NCBI GenBank assembly: GCA_036391875.1 | Contig: DASVZA010000007.1 | Span: 62,001-126,000 of the forward strand | Direction of reading: 5' to 3' | Source: Parasulfuritortus sp036391875 | Lineage (GTDB): Bacteria; Pseudomonadota; Gammaproteobacteria; Burkholderiales; Thiobacillaceae | DNA: 64,000 nucleotides | Shown here: piece after piece, positions 35,935-44,219 of the stretch | Numbering within the stretch: the first letter of the stretch is position 1 | How the letters are laid out: each line of letters starts with the position of its first letter | The notes under the pieces: generated by a model | What the model was told of the DNA's origin: nothing | Databases searched by the model: none | What the model saw: only the letters and a program-made list of their open reading frames with translations | Position numbers and translations under genes: made by a program

Positions 35935-37386
35935 TCAAAGAAGGATTTCCCCGTGCCACCCCAAGGGCGACATTTTGCGGGCGAGCGCGGCCTCCTTCAG
36001 TTTTTCCAGGAAGCCGGCCGGCCCTGCGGCATAGATGTCGAAGTGGCTCAGATCGTCCCGGTCGGCCAGGATCGCGGCCACGATGGCCTCCTCCCCGGCC
36101 GCGCCGGACAGCGGCACATAGCTGAAGTTGTCCAGGGCGTCGGTCCAGGACCGGCACAGGTTTTCCTGGTAATGGGGCAGGCGGTCGGCGACCCAGAACA
36201 GCTCCATGCTCTCCGCCATCTCCAGCGACATGGCGTGCTGGATCAGGCTCTTGATCGGCGAGAAGCCCTCGTCCCAGGCCACGAACAGGGCCGGCCGGCG
36301 GGATTCCATCTGGATCACGAAATGGCCATGCGGGCCGTCGATGGCGACCGGCGCCTCCTTGCGCAGTTCGTCGAACACCCGCCGGGCGAAAGGCGTGTTG
36401 TCGCGCCGGATGTGCAGTTCGATGTGGCGGTCCTCGCAGGGGCAGCTGGCGATGTGGTATTCGCCCTCCGCGCCGCCGGCGGCCAGGGTCACCGACTGGC
36501 CGGCCAGGAAGCGCAGGCGCTGGCTGCGCGGCGTGGTCAGGTGCAGCACCGCCAGATCATCGTCGAGCAGTTCCACCGCCTTGACCCGCGCGGGGATCTC
36601 CTGCTGGGGAATATCCTCGGTTCCGGCCACGCTGGCTTCGACCACCACGTCGGTGATGGCGGTATAGGAGCACATCAGGATCGAGCCATTGGCCTTGTCG
36701 GTCTCCTTGAGCACGTAGTCGTGGGGGTAGACCTTCTTGACCTGGCCCGAGACCAGCCGCACCTTGCAGTCGCCGCAGTTGCCGTTGCTGCAGCCGTAGT
36801 TGAGCGGGATGCCGGCGCGCAGGGCGGCTTCGAGGATGGTGTCGTTGCCTTCGACGAAGAACTCGTGGCCGCTGGGCTGGACCACGACGCGGGCTGACAT
36901 GACGCGCATTACACTCTCCTCGGCGAGCAGCGCCTTGCCGCGCTCCGCCTCTTCCGGGGCGGCGTCCAGTTCCTGGCGCAGCCATATTTTCAGGGATTGC
37001 AGGGCGTCCGCGGCGTCGGCATCGTCCTCGGCCACGGCGTCCATCTTGGTTTCCAGCCAGCGGAATATCTGGTCGTAGTGGAGCAGCATCGATTTGGCGC
37101 CGGCAAACTCCTTGCCCAGCTCGAACAGGCGCTCGGCCAGGACCTCCTTGTCCGGCAGCGCCCGCTCCATGACCCGCTTGCCGAACGCCTTGCGCTTGAT
37201 CTCCTCGACCCGCTCGTACTCGCCGTCGGCCTGCCACTTCACGTTCGGGAACACGCGCAGCAACTCGTCCATCTCGACTTCGCCGTCGAAGGTGGACAGT
37301 TCGCCGTCGTGGATCATCCGCTGCAAGGTCGAGCGGGTGACACCGACCAGACGGGCGACACGGGCAAGTGGCAGGTAATGGCTCAT
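35935..37386 (-). CDS. HTH domain-2Fe-2S ferredoxin-FAD/NAD reductase fusion
   Basis: A 483-residue fusion. Residues 1-50 form a MerR/excisionase-like DNA-binding helix-turn-helix (SHYLPLARVARLVGVTRSTL, QRMIHDGELSTF). A helical charged linker spans about 55-165. A plant-type 2Fe-2S ferredoxin follows (about 175-265) with cysteines in CSNGNCGDCK and LMCSY (C-x4-C-x2-C pattern). The last part (about 268-470) is a ferredoxin-NADP reductase-like FAD and NAD domain. The start is ATG 37386; the upstream GTG/ATG codons fall in the divergent promoter region. It is divergent from recJ by 59 bases. Likely a redox-responsive regulator or a reductase with regulatory HTH (inference). Confidence 0.85.
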   Translation of the reverse strand: MSHYLPLARVARLVGVTRSTLQRMIHDGELSTFDGEVEMDELLRVFPNVKWQADGEYERVEEIKRKAFGKRVMERALPDKEVLAERLFELGKEFAGAKSMLLHYDQIFRWLETKMDAVAEDDADAADALQSLKIWLRQELDAAPEEAERGKALLAEESVMRVMSARVVVQPSGHEFFVEGNDTILEAALRAGIPLNYGCSNGNCGDCKVRLVSGQVKKVYPHDYVLKETDKANGSILMCSYTAITDVVVEASVAGTEDIPQQEIPARVKAVELLDDDLAVLHLTTPRSQRLRFLAGQSVTLAAGGAEGEYHIASCPCEDRHIELHIRRDNTPFARRVFDELRKEAPVAIDGPHGHFVIQMESRRPALFVAWDEGFSPIKSLIQHAMSLEMAESMELFWVADRLPHYQENLCRSWTDALDNFSYVPLSGAAGEEAIVAAILADRDDLSHFDIYAAGPAGFLEKLKEAALARKMSPLGWHGEILL

Positions 37387-37445
37387 GGTTCGGATCATAG
37401 TGCGGCCAGCAGCGCAAGCCAAACAACGGCAGGTAATATAGTGAA

Positions 37446-39137
37446 ATGCTGAACATCGTCTCCCGCCCCTGGTCCGCCACCGACGCCCAGCGCCTGCACG
37501 GCGCCGGCCATCCCGCCCTGCTCGCCCGCCTCTACGCCGCCCGCGGCATCGGCCAGGGCGACGAGATCAGGACCGCCCTCAACGAACTGCTGCCCCACGA
37601 CAGCATGCTCAACTGCGCCGCCGCCGGCGCCCGCCTGGCCGACGCCGTCGAGCGCGGCCAGCGCATCCTGGTCGTCGCCGACTACGACGCCGACGGCGCC
37701 ACCGCCTGCGCCGTGGCGATGCGCGGCCTTGCCGCCATGGGCGCCAGCGTCGACTACATCGTCCCCAACCGCTTCGAATACGGCTACGGCCTCAGCCCCG
37801 AGATCGTCCGCCTGGCGGCCGAGCGCAAGCCCGACCTGCTCGTCACCGTCGACAACGGCATCGCCGCCCACGCCGGCATCGAAGAGGCCCGGCGGCTGGG
37901 CATCGAGGTCCTGGTCACCGACCACCACCTCGCCGCCGACACCCTGCCCGACGCACTCATCGTCAACCCCAACCAGCCCGGCTGCGGCTTCGCCAGCAAG
38001 GCGCTGGCCGGGGTCGGGGTCATGTTCTACGTCCTGATCGCGCTGCGCGCCGAGCTGCGCCGGCGCGGCCGCTACCAGGGCAAGGCCGAACCCAACCTGG
38101 GCGAACTGCTCGACCTGGTTGCGCTCGGCACCGTGGCCGACGTGGTCCGGCTCGATGCCAACAACCGCCTGCTGGTCGACCAGGGCCTGAAGCGGATGCG
38201 CGCCGGCAAGGCCGTGCCCGGCATCCGCGCCCTGTTCAAGGCGGCCGGCCGCAACCCGGCCCGGGCCAGCGCCCAGGATCTCGGCTTCGTGGTCGGACCG
38301 CGCCTCAACGCCGCCGGCCGGCTGGCCGACATGAGTCTCGGCATCGCCTGCCTGCTGGCCGACAGCGACGCGGCCGCCGCCCCCCTGGCCGGCCAGCTCG
38401 ACCGGCTGAACCGGGAACGGCGCGAGATCGAGGCCGACATGCAGGACCAGGCCCTGGCCCTGCTCGATCAGGTCACGGTCGAGGACGGCTACAGCCTGAC
38501 CCTGTTCGAGCCGGCCTGGCACCAGGGCGTGGTCGGCCTGCTCGCCTCGCGCCTGAAGGAGCGCCACCACCGCCCGGTGATCGCCTTCGCCGACAGCGGC
38601 GACGGCCTGCTCAAAGGCTCCGGCCGGGCCATCCCCGGCCTGCACCTGCGCGACGCCCTGGACCGGGTCGACAAGCGCCAGCCCGGCCTGATCATCAAGT
38701 TCGGCGGCCACGCCGCGGCGGCCGGACTGACCGTGCCGGCCGACCGGCTGACGGAGTTCAGCGCCGCCTTCGAGGCTGCCTGCCGGGAACTACTCGACCC
38801 CAACGACCTGCAGCGGGTGATCGAAACCGACGGCGAGTTGAGCCCGGCCGAATACCGCCTCGATCAGGCACTCGCCCTGCGCGAGGCGGTCTGGGGCCAG
38901 GGCTTCCCCTACCCCGCCTTCCACGGCGACTTCACGGTCGCCGGCCAGCGCCTGGTCGGCGAGCGCCACCTCAAACTGCGCCTGACCGGCGGTGGCCTCG
39001 ACGCCGAGGCGATGCTGTTCAACCAGGACGCGCCGCTGCCGGAGCGCATCCGGGCGGTCTATCGCTTGGACGTGAACGAATGGAACGGCGCCACCAGCCT
39101 GCAGTTCACGCTGGATCAGTGGTGCCCGCTGGGCTGA
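37446..39137 (+). CDS. recJ: Single-stranded-DNA-specific exonuclease RecJ
   Basis: A 563-residue DHH-family 5'-3' single-strand DNA exonuclease acting in recombination and mismatch repair. Motifs: VVADYDADGATA (motif I metal ligands, about 75-86), VTVDNGIAAH, VTDHHLAAD (DHH), and the DHHA1 domain with GSGRAIPGLHLRDAL and KFGGHAAAAGL. An OB domain ends the protein. Length and order match Proteobacterial RecJ. ATG 37446 lies in a short divergent region with only weak GTGAA before it. Confidence 0.96.
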   Translation: MLNIVSRPWSATDAQRLHGAGHPALLARLYAARGIGQGDEIRTALNELLPHDSMLNCAAAGARLADAVERGQRILVVADYDADGATACAVAMRGLAAMGASVDYIVPNRFEYGYGLSPEIVRLAAERKPDLLVTVDNGIAAHAGIEEARRLGIEVLVTDHHLAADTLPDALIVNPNQPGCGFASKALAGVGVMFYVLIALRAELRRRGRYQGKAEPNLGELLDLVALGTVADVVRLDANNRLLVDQGLKRMRAGKAVPGIRALFKAAGRNPARASAQDLGFVVGPRLNAAGRLADMSLGIACLLADSDAAAAPLAGQLDRLNRERREIEADMQDQALALLDQVTVEDGYSLTLFEPAWHQGVVGLLASRLKERHHRPVIAFADSGDGLLKGSGRAIPGLHLRDALDRVDKRQPGLIIKFGGHAAAAGLTVPADRLTEFSAAFEAACRELLDPNDLQRVIETDGELSPAEYRLDQALALREAVWGQGFPYPAFHGDFTVAGQRLVGERHLKLRLTGGGLDAEAMLFNQDAPLPERIRAVYRLDVNEWNGATSLQFTLDQWCPLG

Positions 39138-39275
39138 GCACTCCACCGAAACCGATCCGTTCCGATCGTTTCGGAGCCTGTCGCCTCAAGATATTAAAAC
39201 CGGTATCTCATTGATCCGGCTTGGATAAATATCGCAAGGCGGCCATATAAGCGTTTCCCCCAGGACGGGCTCACA

Positions 39276-40444
39276 CTAGACCGCCGCGGCCTGCCTGCCC
39301 GCGGCGGCCCGGGCCTGTCCGGCGTCGAACAGGTGGTATCGGTTCTTGCCGGCCTGTTTGGCGACATACATGGCCTGATCGGCATGGCGGAGCAGCGTTT
39401 CGGCATCGCCCTCGTCCTGCGGATAGCGGGTCACACCGATGCTGGCGGAAACGTTCAGGACGACTCCATTCACGACCAGCGGATCGGCCACGGCATGCAG
39501 CAGACGGACGAGTACGGGCCCCAGGTCGTCCGGATTCTCCAGGTCGTCGATCATGGCGACGAACTCGTCGCCGCCGATGCGCGCCAGGGTGTCGCCCTCG
39601 CGGAGGGTCTCCTTCATCCGGCTGGTGACGGCGACCAACAGGTTGTCGCCGACTTCATGGCCATGGTTGTCGTTGACGGCCTTGAAGCCGTCCAGATCCA
39701 GATAGGCCAGGACCAGGGGACGGCCATGCCGCTGGCTCTGAGCCAGGGCATGCTGCAGGCGGTCCGCCAGCAGCACGCGGTTGGGCAGGCCGGTCAGCAC
39801 GTCGTAATGGGCGAGGTATTCGATCTGCTGCTGGCGCTCTTTCATCGGCGTGACATCGGTAAACAGGGCGACGTAGTTCCGCGTCTTCCCGTTGGCGTCG
39901 CGTACCGCGGAGATGTTGACCACAGCTCGCCATCCTTGCGTCGATTCCAGACCTCCCCTCGCCAATGGCCGTCCTCGGCGAGGGCCCGCCACATCGACTC
40001 GTAAAACTCCGGCCCCTGCCGGCCCGACTTGAGCAGGCGGGGATTCCGGCCCACGACTTCATCCCGGCCGTAGCCGGTGATGGCGCTGAAGGTGTCGTTG
40101 ACTTCGAGGATGCTGGCCTCGGCGTCCGTGATCATGATGCCTTCGCTGGCATGGGTGAAGACGCTGGCCGCGAGCTGGAGGCGGGCCTCGGTCCGACTGC
40201 GCTCGGCGATGCTCCGGGTCAGGGGCCGAAAAACCAGGAAATAGAAGATGGGAAAGAGCAGCAGGGACAGCGTGGACGCATCCAGCAAGGTCTCCGCCAA
40301 GCCGGACATATGATGCAGGAGGGGCAGGAACAGCATGATCAGCATTTCGATCAGAAACACCGATACGATCAATACGGCCAGCAGCCAGCCCGCCGACTGG
40401 TGCAGTTCTTCCTTTTCCTGTGGAACCACCGTGTTATCCGACAC
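39276..40444 (-). pseudogene. Frameshifted membrane PAS-GGDEF diguanylate cyclase
   Basis: The N-terminal part (GTG 40444, GGGGGAGG seven bases upstream) encodes two membrane helices and a PAS domain (VFTHASEGIMITDAEASILE), then goes out of frame after RRKDGELW near 39920. The continuation (VVNISAVRDANGKTRNYVAL, then the GGDEF domain with ARIGGDEFVAM, ending at 39276) is in another frame. Comparison with typical PAS sequences suggests a deletion of about ten bases at the junction, where CTGTGG runs into GTGGTCAAC. The GGDEF motif itself is intact. If the sequence is correct the full-length protein is not made; internal restart could still give a soluble GGDEF protein. Confidence 0.8.
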
Positions 40445-40593
40445 GTAGCCGCCTCCCCCTGAAGACAGTCGAACCAGTTGCTTCGATATTTTTAATTCAT
40501 GTCAGGCGGTCAATGATCACTGATCGTACTGCCTTGCACAACCCGGCAGGATGGGCACCGCCGGCGCGGCGCTCCCCCTGCAGCCCGCACAAT

Positions 40594-40630
40594 AAAAAAA
40601 AACCGGCCACCGCCCGAAGGCGGCAGCCGG
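40594..40630 (-). terminator. Rho-independent terminator with UUCG loop
   Basis: On the minus strand CCGGCTGCCGCC-TTCG-GGCGGTGGCCGG forms a 12-pair stem (two G-T wobbles) with a stable tetraloop, followed by nine T residues (40602-40594). It lies 19 bases beyond the stop of the small gene at 40649-40849. Confidence 0.92.
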
Positions 40631-40648
40631 AATGGAGGACCCGGTTGT

Positions 40649-40849
40649 TCAGGCCTTGGTGTTGAGCACGGTGCCAATCTGCTGGCCTTGCGTGTTCACG
40701 GTCGGCTTGGCGGCGGCGATCGTGGTGGCGGCACCGCCGACATCGTCCTTGTCGTGGTCGTTCTTCATGTCCTTGCCGGCCGGCTCGGCGGACTCGGGGC
40801 GGATCGAAGCGGCAAAGCTGGCGGCGGCGGAACTGATGGCACTGGTCAT
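40649..40849 (-). CDS. Small conserved protein of unknown function
   Basis: A 66-residue protein with an alanine/serine-rich start (MTSAISSAAASFAASIRPES), a charged middle (KDMKNDHDKDD) and a conserved-looking end, KPTVNTQGQQIGTVLNTKA. I recall similar short proteins ending PTVNTxGQxIGxxxxxKA in other Proteobacteria, without assigned function. There is no signal peptide or membrane segment. ATG 40849 has AAGGAGA nine bases before it, and a textbook terminator follows the stop, so it is a monocistronic gene that should be well transcribed. A longer start at 40909 is possible but lacks a ribosome binding site. Confidence 0.72.
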   Translation of the reverse strand: MTSAISSAAASFAASIRPESAEPAGKDMKNDHDKDDVGGAATTIAAAKPTVNTQGQQIGTVLNTKA

Positions 40850-41096
40850 GGTGAATCTTCTCCTTGGATGCGCGGTGCGTAGCCTGTCGCTGACGGCACC
40901 ACTGGCCAAAATACAACCTGTCCTGATGGACGCTTACGAGCGCGACTTCCGCTCTCCAGGGCATTATCGGTGCCGGCGTCGTGGTCTTTAGCAATCTTAC
41001 AGAATGGTATAGCGGCGGCGGCCCGCCCTTAGCCGAGGCTGTCTCGATCACGCAAGTCTGATACCTTGGCGGCATCCATCACCATTCAGCCTTGCC

Positions 41097-42323
41097 ATGA
41101 ACATCCTGGTCATCAACTGCGGCAGCTCTTCGATCAAGTTCCAGTTGCTGGACATGGCGACCGAGACCTGGCTCGCTTCCGGCCTGCTGGAGCGGATCGG
41201 CGAAGGCAAGGGCAGGCTCAGCCTGCACTGGCGGACCGAGGACGGCGAGGACAGCCGGCAGCGCGAGGAGACCATCGCCGACCACGTCGCCGGCATGGCC
41301 CTCATCTTCCTGGCCTTCAAGACCGAGGGGCTGCTGGGCGGCAACATCCGGCTCGACGCGATCGGCCACCGGGTGGTGCACGGCGGTGAATTCTTCAACC
41401 GGCCGGCCCTGCTCGACGCCGACAGCCTGGACAAGATCCGCCGCGCCGTGCCGCTGGCGCCGCTGCACAACCCGATCAATCTGACCGGCATCCAGGCCTG
41501 CATGGGACTGTTCCCGGACCTGCCCCAGGTGGCGGTGTTCGACACCGCCTACCACCAGACCATGCCCGAGGTGGCCTGGCGCTACGCCCTGCCGGCCGAC
41601 TGGTATGAAGAACACGGCGTGCGCCGCTACGGCTTCCACGGCACCTCGCATGCCTACGTCGCGGCCCGGGCGGCCGAATTCCTCGGCCGCGCCCCGGCGG
41701 ACTGCAACCTGATCACCCTGCACCTCGGCAACGGCGCCAGCGCGGCCGCCATCCGCAACGGCCGCAGCGTCGATACCTCGATGGGCCTGACGCCGCTCGA
41801 AGGCCTGGTCATGGGCACCCGCTGCGGCGACATGGACCCGGCCATCCCGGCCTACATGGAACGCGAGATCGGCCTGACGCCGCAGGAGGTCGACACCATC
41901 CTCAACAAGGCCAGCGGCCTCAAGGCGCTGTGCGGCGAGTACGACATGCGCCTGATCCTGCAGCATGCCGCCGAAGGCAGCGAGCGCGCCCGCCTGGCGC
42001 TCGACATCTATTGCTACCGGCTGCGCAAGTACATCGGCGCCTACACCGCCGCCCTGGGCCGGGTCGACGCCCTGGTCTTCACCGGCGGCATCGGCGAACA
42101 CGCCGCGCCGATCCGGGAACAGGTCTGCGCCGGCCTGGAGGTGATGGGTATCCACCTCGATCCGGCCGCCAATGCCGGCATCGGCGGCGTCGCCGCCAAC
42201 GTCGCCCGCCCCGACTCGCCGACCGCCATCCTGGTCATGCCGACCAACGAGGAACTGGAGATCGCGCGTCAGATCCGCGCCCTGCTCCGGCCCTCTGCGC
42301 AATCGTCTTCAATCGATCGTTAG
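41097..42323 (+). CDS. ackA: Acetate kinase
   Basis: A 408-residue cytoplasmic kinase that interconverts acetyl phosphate plus ADP and acetate plus ATP. Motifs: INCGSSSIKFQLL at the N-terminus, GHRVVHGGE, and LHLGNGASAAAIRNGRSVDT followed by SMGLTPLEGLVMGTRCGDMD, the acetate kinase signatures. No pta follows. Acetyl phosphate would instead come from the phosphoketolase at 44220, so the two form an ATP-yielding bypass. The gene stands alone on the plus strand, with the convergent cytochrome c/DUF302 genes downstream. Confidence 0.96.
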   Translation: MNILVINCGSSSIKFQLLDMATETWLASGLLERIGEGKGRLSLHWRTEDGEDSRQREETIADHVAGMALIFLAFKTEGLLGGNIRLDAIGHRVVHGGEFFNRPALLDADSLDKIRRAVPLAPLHNPINLTGIQACMGLFPDLPQVAVFDTAYHQTMPEVAWRYALPADWYEEHGVRRYGFHGTSHAYVAARAAEFLGRAPADCNLITLHLGNGASAAAIRNGRSVDTSMGLTPLEGLVMGTRCGDMDPAIPAYMEREIGLTPQEVDTILNKASGLKALCGEYDMRLILQHAAEGSERARLALDIYCYRLRKYIGAYTAALGRVDALVFTGGIGEHAAPIREQVCAGLEVMGIHLDPAANAGIGGVAANVARPDSPTAILVMPTNEELEIARQIRALLRPSAQSSSIDR

Positions 42324-42476
42324 CGGCCGGCCCGGCGGCCGGCGCTGGATCCCCGAATCTGCCCGTCCAGGGCGCAGGGGAGGCGTAGGTTTGCCCGCTA
42401 CCGTTGCGGCGCGCCAAGATGACGACGCATTCTCCGGAACCTACCCCACGACCACGGAACCGAACGAAAGGGGCGA

Positions 42477-42941
42477 TCAGAGGCTTTTTTGCTGCTGCAT
42501 CCGATTCAAGATCAGCCGCATGTCGTGTTCCCAATGCTCGAATATCGGCTTCAGTTTGGGATCGGGGTACCACTCCTCCAGATCGGTCGGTGGCGCACAC
42601 AGGACGATGGTGTCCTTGCCCTCGGCGAACAGCGTGATGTGGAGCGGCAGGAAGGGGATGAGATCGGGGTGGCTTGCCGCCAGCGGCCGGATCTCGGACA
42701 GCTTGCCGAAAAACACCACTCGGTACATGTCGCTCTTGTAGGCGCGCTTGGCCAGGTTCTCGTTCACCTGCTGCAGGCGGGTGACGGCATAGCCCTGATC
42801 CTGGATGGCGATCTCCAGCGCACTCAAGGCATCCTCGAACGGGAGCTGCGAACGGACCATCATCAGGCCTTCGGCCTTGGCCGGCAGCGCGACTGCCTGG
42901 AGCAGCAACAGGATGACCGCGAATCGTTTCAGGCTGTTCAT
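42477..42941 (-). CDS. Exported DUF302-domain protein
   Basis: A 154-residue protein with signal peptide MNSLKRFAVILLLLQAVALPAKA. The mature part is a DUF302 domain (LPFEDALSALEIAIQDQGYAV at the N-terminal helix; LIPFLPLHITLFAEGKDTIV in the core). Its function is unknown; family members form small periplasmic dimers. Its ATG overlaps the stop of the cytochrome c/DUF302 gene by four bases (ATGA at 42938-42941), so the pair is co-translated. The two DUF302 domains could heterodimerise (inference). Confidence 0.82.
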   Translation of the reverse strand: MNSLKRFAVILLLLQAVALPAKAEGLMMVRSQLPFEDALSALEIAIQDQGYAVTRLQQVNENLAKRAYKSDMYRVVFFGKLSEIRPLAASHPDLIPFLPLHITLFAEGKDTIVLCAPPTDLEEWYPDPKLKPIFEHWEHDMRLILNRMQQQKSL

Positions 42942-43996
42942 AGTGCGGCCTCCTCCATGATGTTGATGTAATCCTCGGTCAGCTTGTCGCACAACTCGTT
43001 CAGTTCGGAGTTGTTGAACAAGCGGCTCAGCACCTTGGGATTGATCGACATCATCCTGACTTTGCCATTCTCCTCCACGATGGTGATCCGGCATGGCAGG
43101 AACATGCCGATGCGCGGGTCGATGGCCAATGCCTTGTTGAGGAAAGGTATGTTGCAGAAATAGATGATCACCTGATGCTTGTTTTCATTCCCAGGCGAGG
43201 TCATCCCATATTCCAGAGTCTGTACCCGTCCCCAACCGTATTCGTTGTCGCCGATCGAGCGCTTGACGTTCTCCAGGGTGGTCTTGAGGTCGTAGGGCGA
43301 ATCGCGCACGATGATCGGGCTGTCTTTGCCGGGCACCAGCTTCGCCTCGCTTGCCAGCGGTGTTTTTTCGAAGTTTCGAACGAAACTCACGATGTCGTCG
43401 ATATCCTTTTTGGAAAGTCCCTTCTTGAGAAAGGAAACCATGGGCGTGCCCTCGTGCCCCTGCATCAGGGTGAGTTCGATCATGGCGTCCGGCGCCGAAG
43501 CGAGAAAGCCGCTGTTGTTCAGGGCAGGAGGCATCAGCGGCAGGTCGCGCGGGCGAGACATGGTCACGCCGGTGCCCTTGCCACCCTCGCCCCGGGCGCC
43601 GTGGCAAGCGGCGCAATCCCGGGCGTACAACACTGCGCCGTGTTCGACGTCGCCCTTGATCGGTGTTTTCGGGAAGGTCAGGGGCTTCTTGGCCTTGTTC
43701 CAGGCACGGACGAAGCGCACCAGCGCCTCGACTTGCGCCTTGCCGAGGTAACCGTAGGCGGGCATCACCCGGCCAGGGCGCCCATGGAGAATGGTCTGCC
43801 GAATGTAATCGTCGTCGATGGCGGCCTGGAATGACGGCAACGCCAATGGTACGCCGATGCCCCCGGTGCCGTTCTCGCCATGGCAGACCGAACAATGTTC
43901 GGCGTAGAGCTTCGCACCATCGGCCGAAGCCTGGGCGACGGCGTTGACCTGGAGCAGGCCTAGGAAAAGGAACAGAAGTGTGTTTAATCGTCGCAT
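42938..43996 (-). CDS. Diheme cytochrome c fused to a C-terminal DUF302 domain
   Basis: A 352-residue periplasmic protein. After a signal peptide (MRRLNTLLFLFLGLLQVNAV) come two cytochrome c domains with heme motifs CSVCH (about residue 35) and CAACH (about 127) and distal methionines in MPAYGYLG and TPMVSFLKKG. Residues about 235-352 form a DUF302 domain (IIYFCNIPFLNKALAIDP, MFLPCRITIVEENGKVRMM). The fusion places DUF302 in an electron-transfer context. The start ATG 43996 has only a weak purine stretch upstream. It is divergent from the phosphoketolase gene and coupled to the second DUF302 gene. Confidence 0.88.
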   Translation of the reverse strand: MRRLNTLLFLFLGLLQVNAVAQASADGAKLYAEHCSVCHGENGTGGIGVPLALPSFQAAIDDDYIRQTILHGRPGRVMPAYGYLGKAQVEALVRFVRAWNKAKKPLTFPKTPIKGDVEHGAVLYARDCAACHGARGEGGKGTGVTMSRPRDLPLMPPALNNSGFLASAPDAMIELTLMQGHEGTPMVSFLKKGLSKKDIDDIVSFVRNFEKTPLASEAKLVPGKDSPIIVRDSPYDLKTTLENVKRSIGDNEYGWGRVQTLEYGMTSPGNENKHQVIIYFCNIPFLNKALAIDPRIGMFLPCRITIVEENGKVRMMSINPKVLSRLFNNSELNELCDKLTEDYINIMEEAAL

Positions 43997-44219
43997 GACG
44001 CGGAGCCTCTCGTTGAACCAGCGGTAAGTCTTCTAATGACGATGGACGGCTCAAATTATTCCAATGCCGGCGTGGTTAATCGTCGCCGGCTGGACAGGGC
44101 GGCTTCCTTATGGGCACCGGAACCCCATCACTACCGCTCGGGTCTATCATGAATCTTCATGGATTCGTCATGTCGTTCCTCTAACGTCCAAGCAATTCCA
44201 AGCTATTCAGGAGGTAGCC

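Noticed and set aside
39146..39174. Imperfect hairpin after recJ as an intrinsic terminator
   Set aside because: The stem has a bulge and no T tract follows in either direction.
42172..42741. A 189-codon plus-strand frame after ackA
   Set aside because: It overlaps the ackA end and is antisense to the DUF302 gene; no coding signature.
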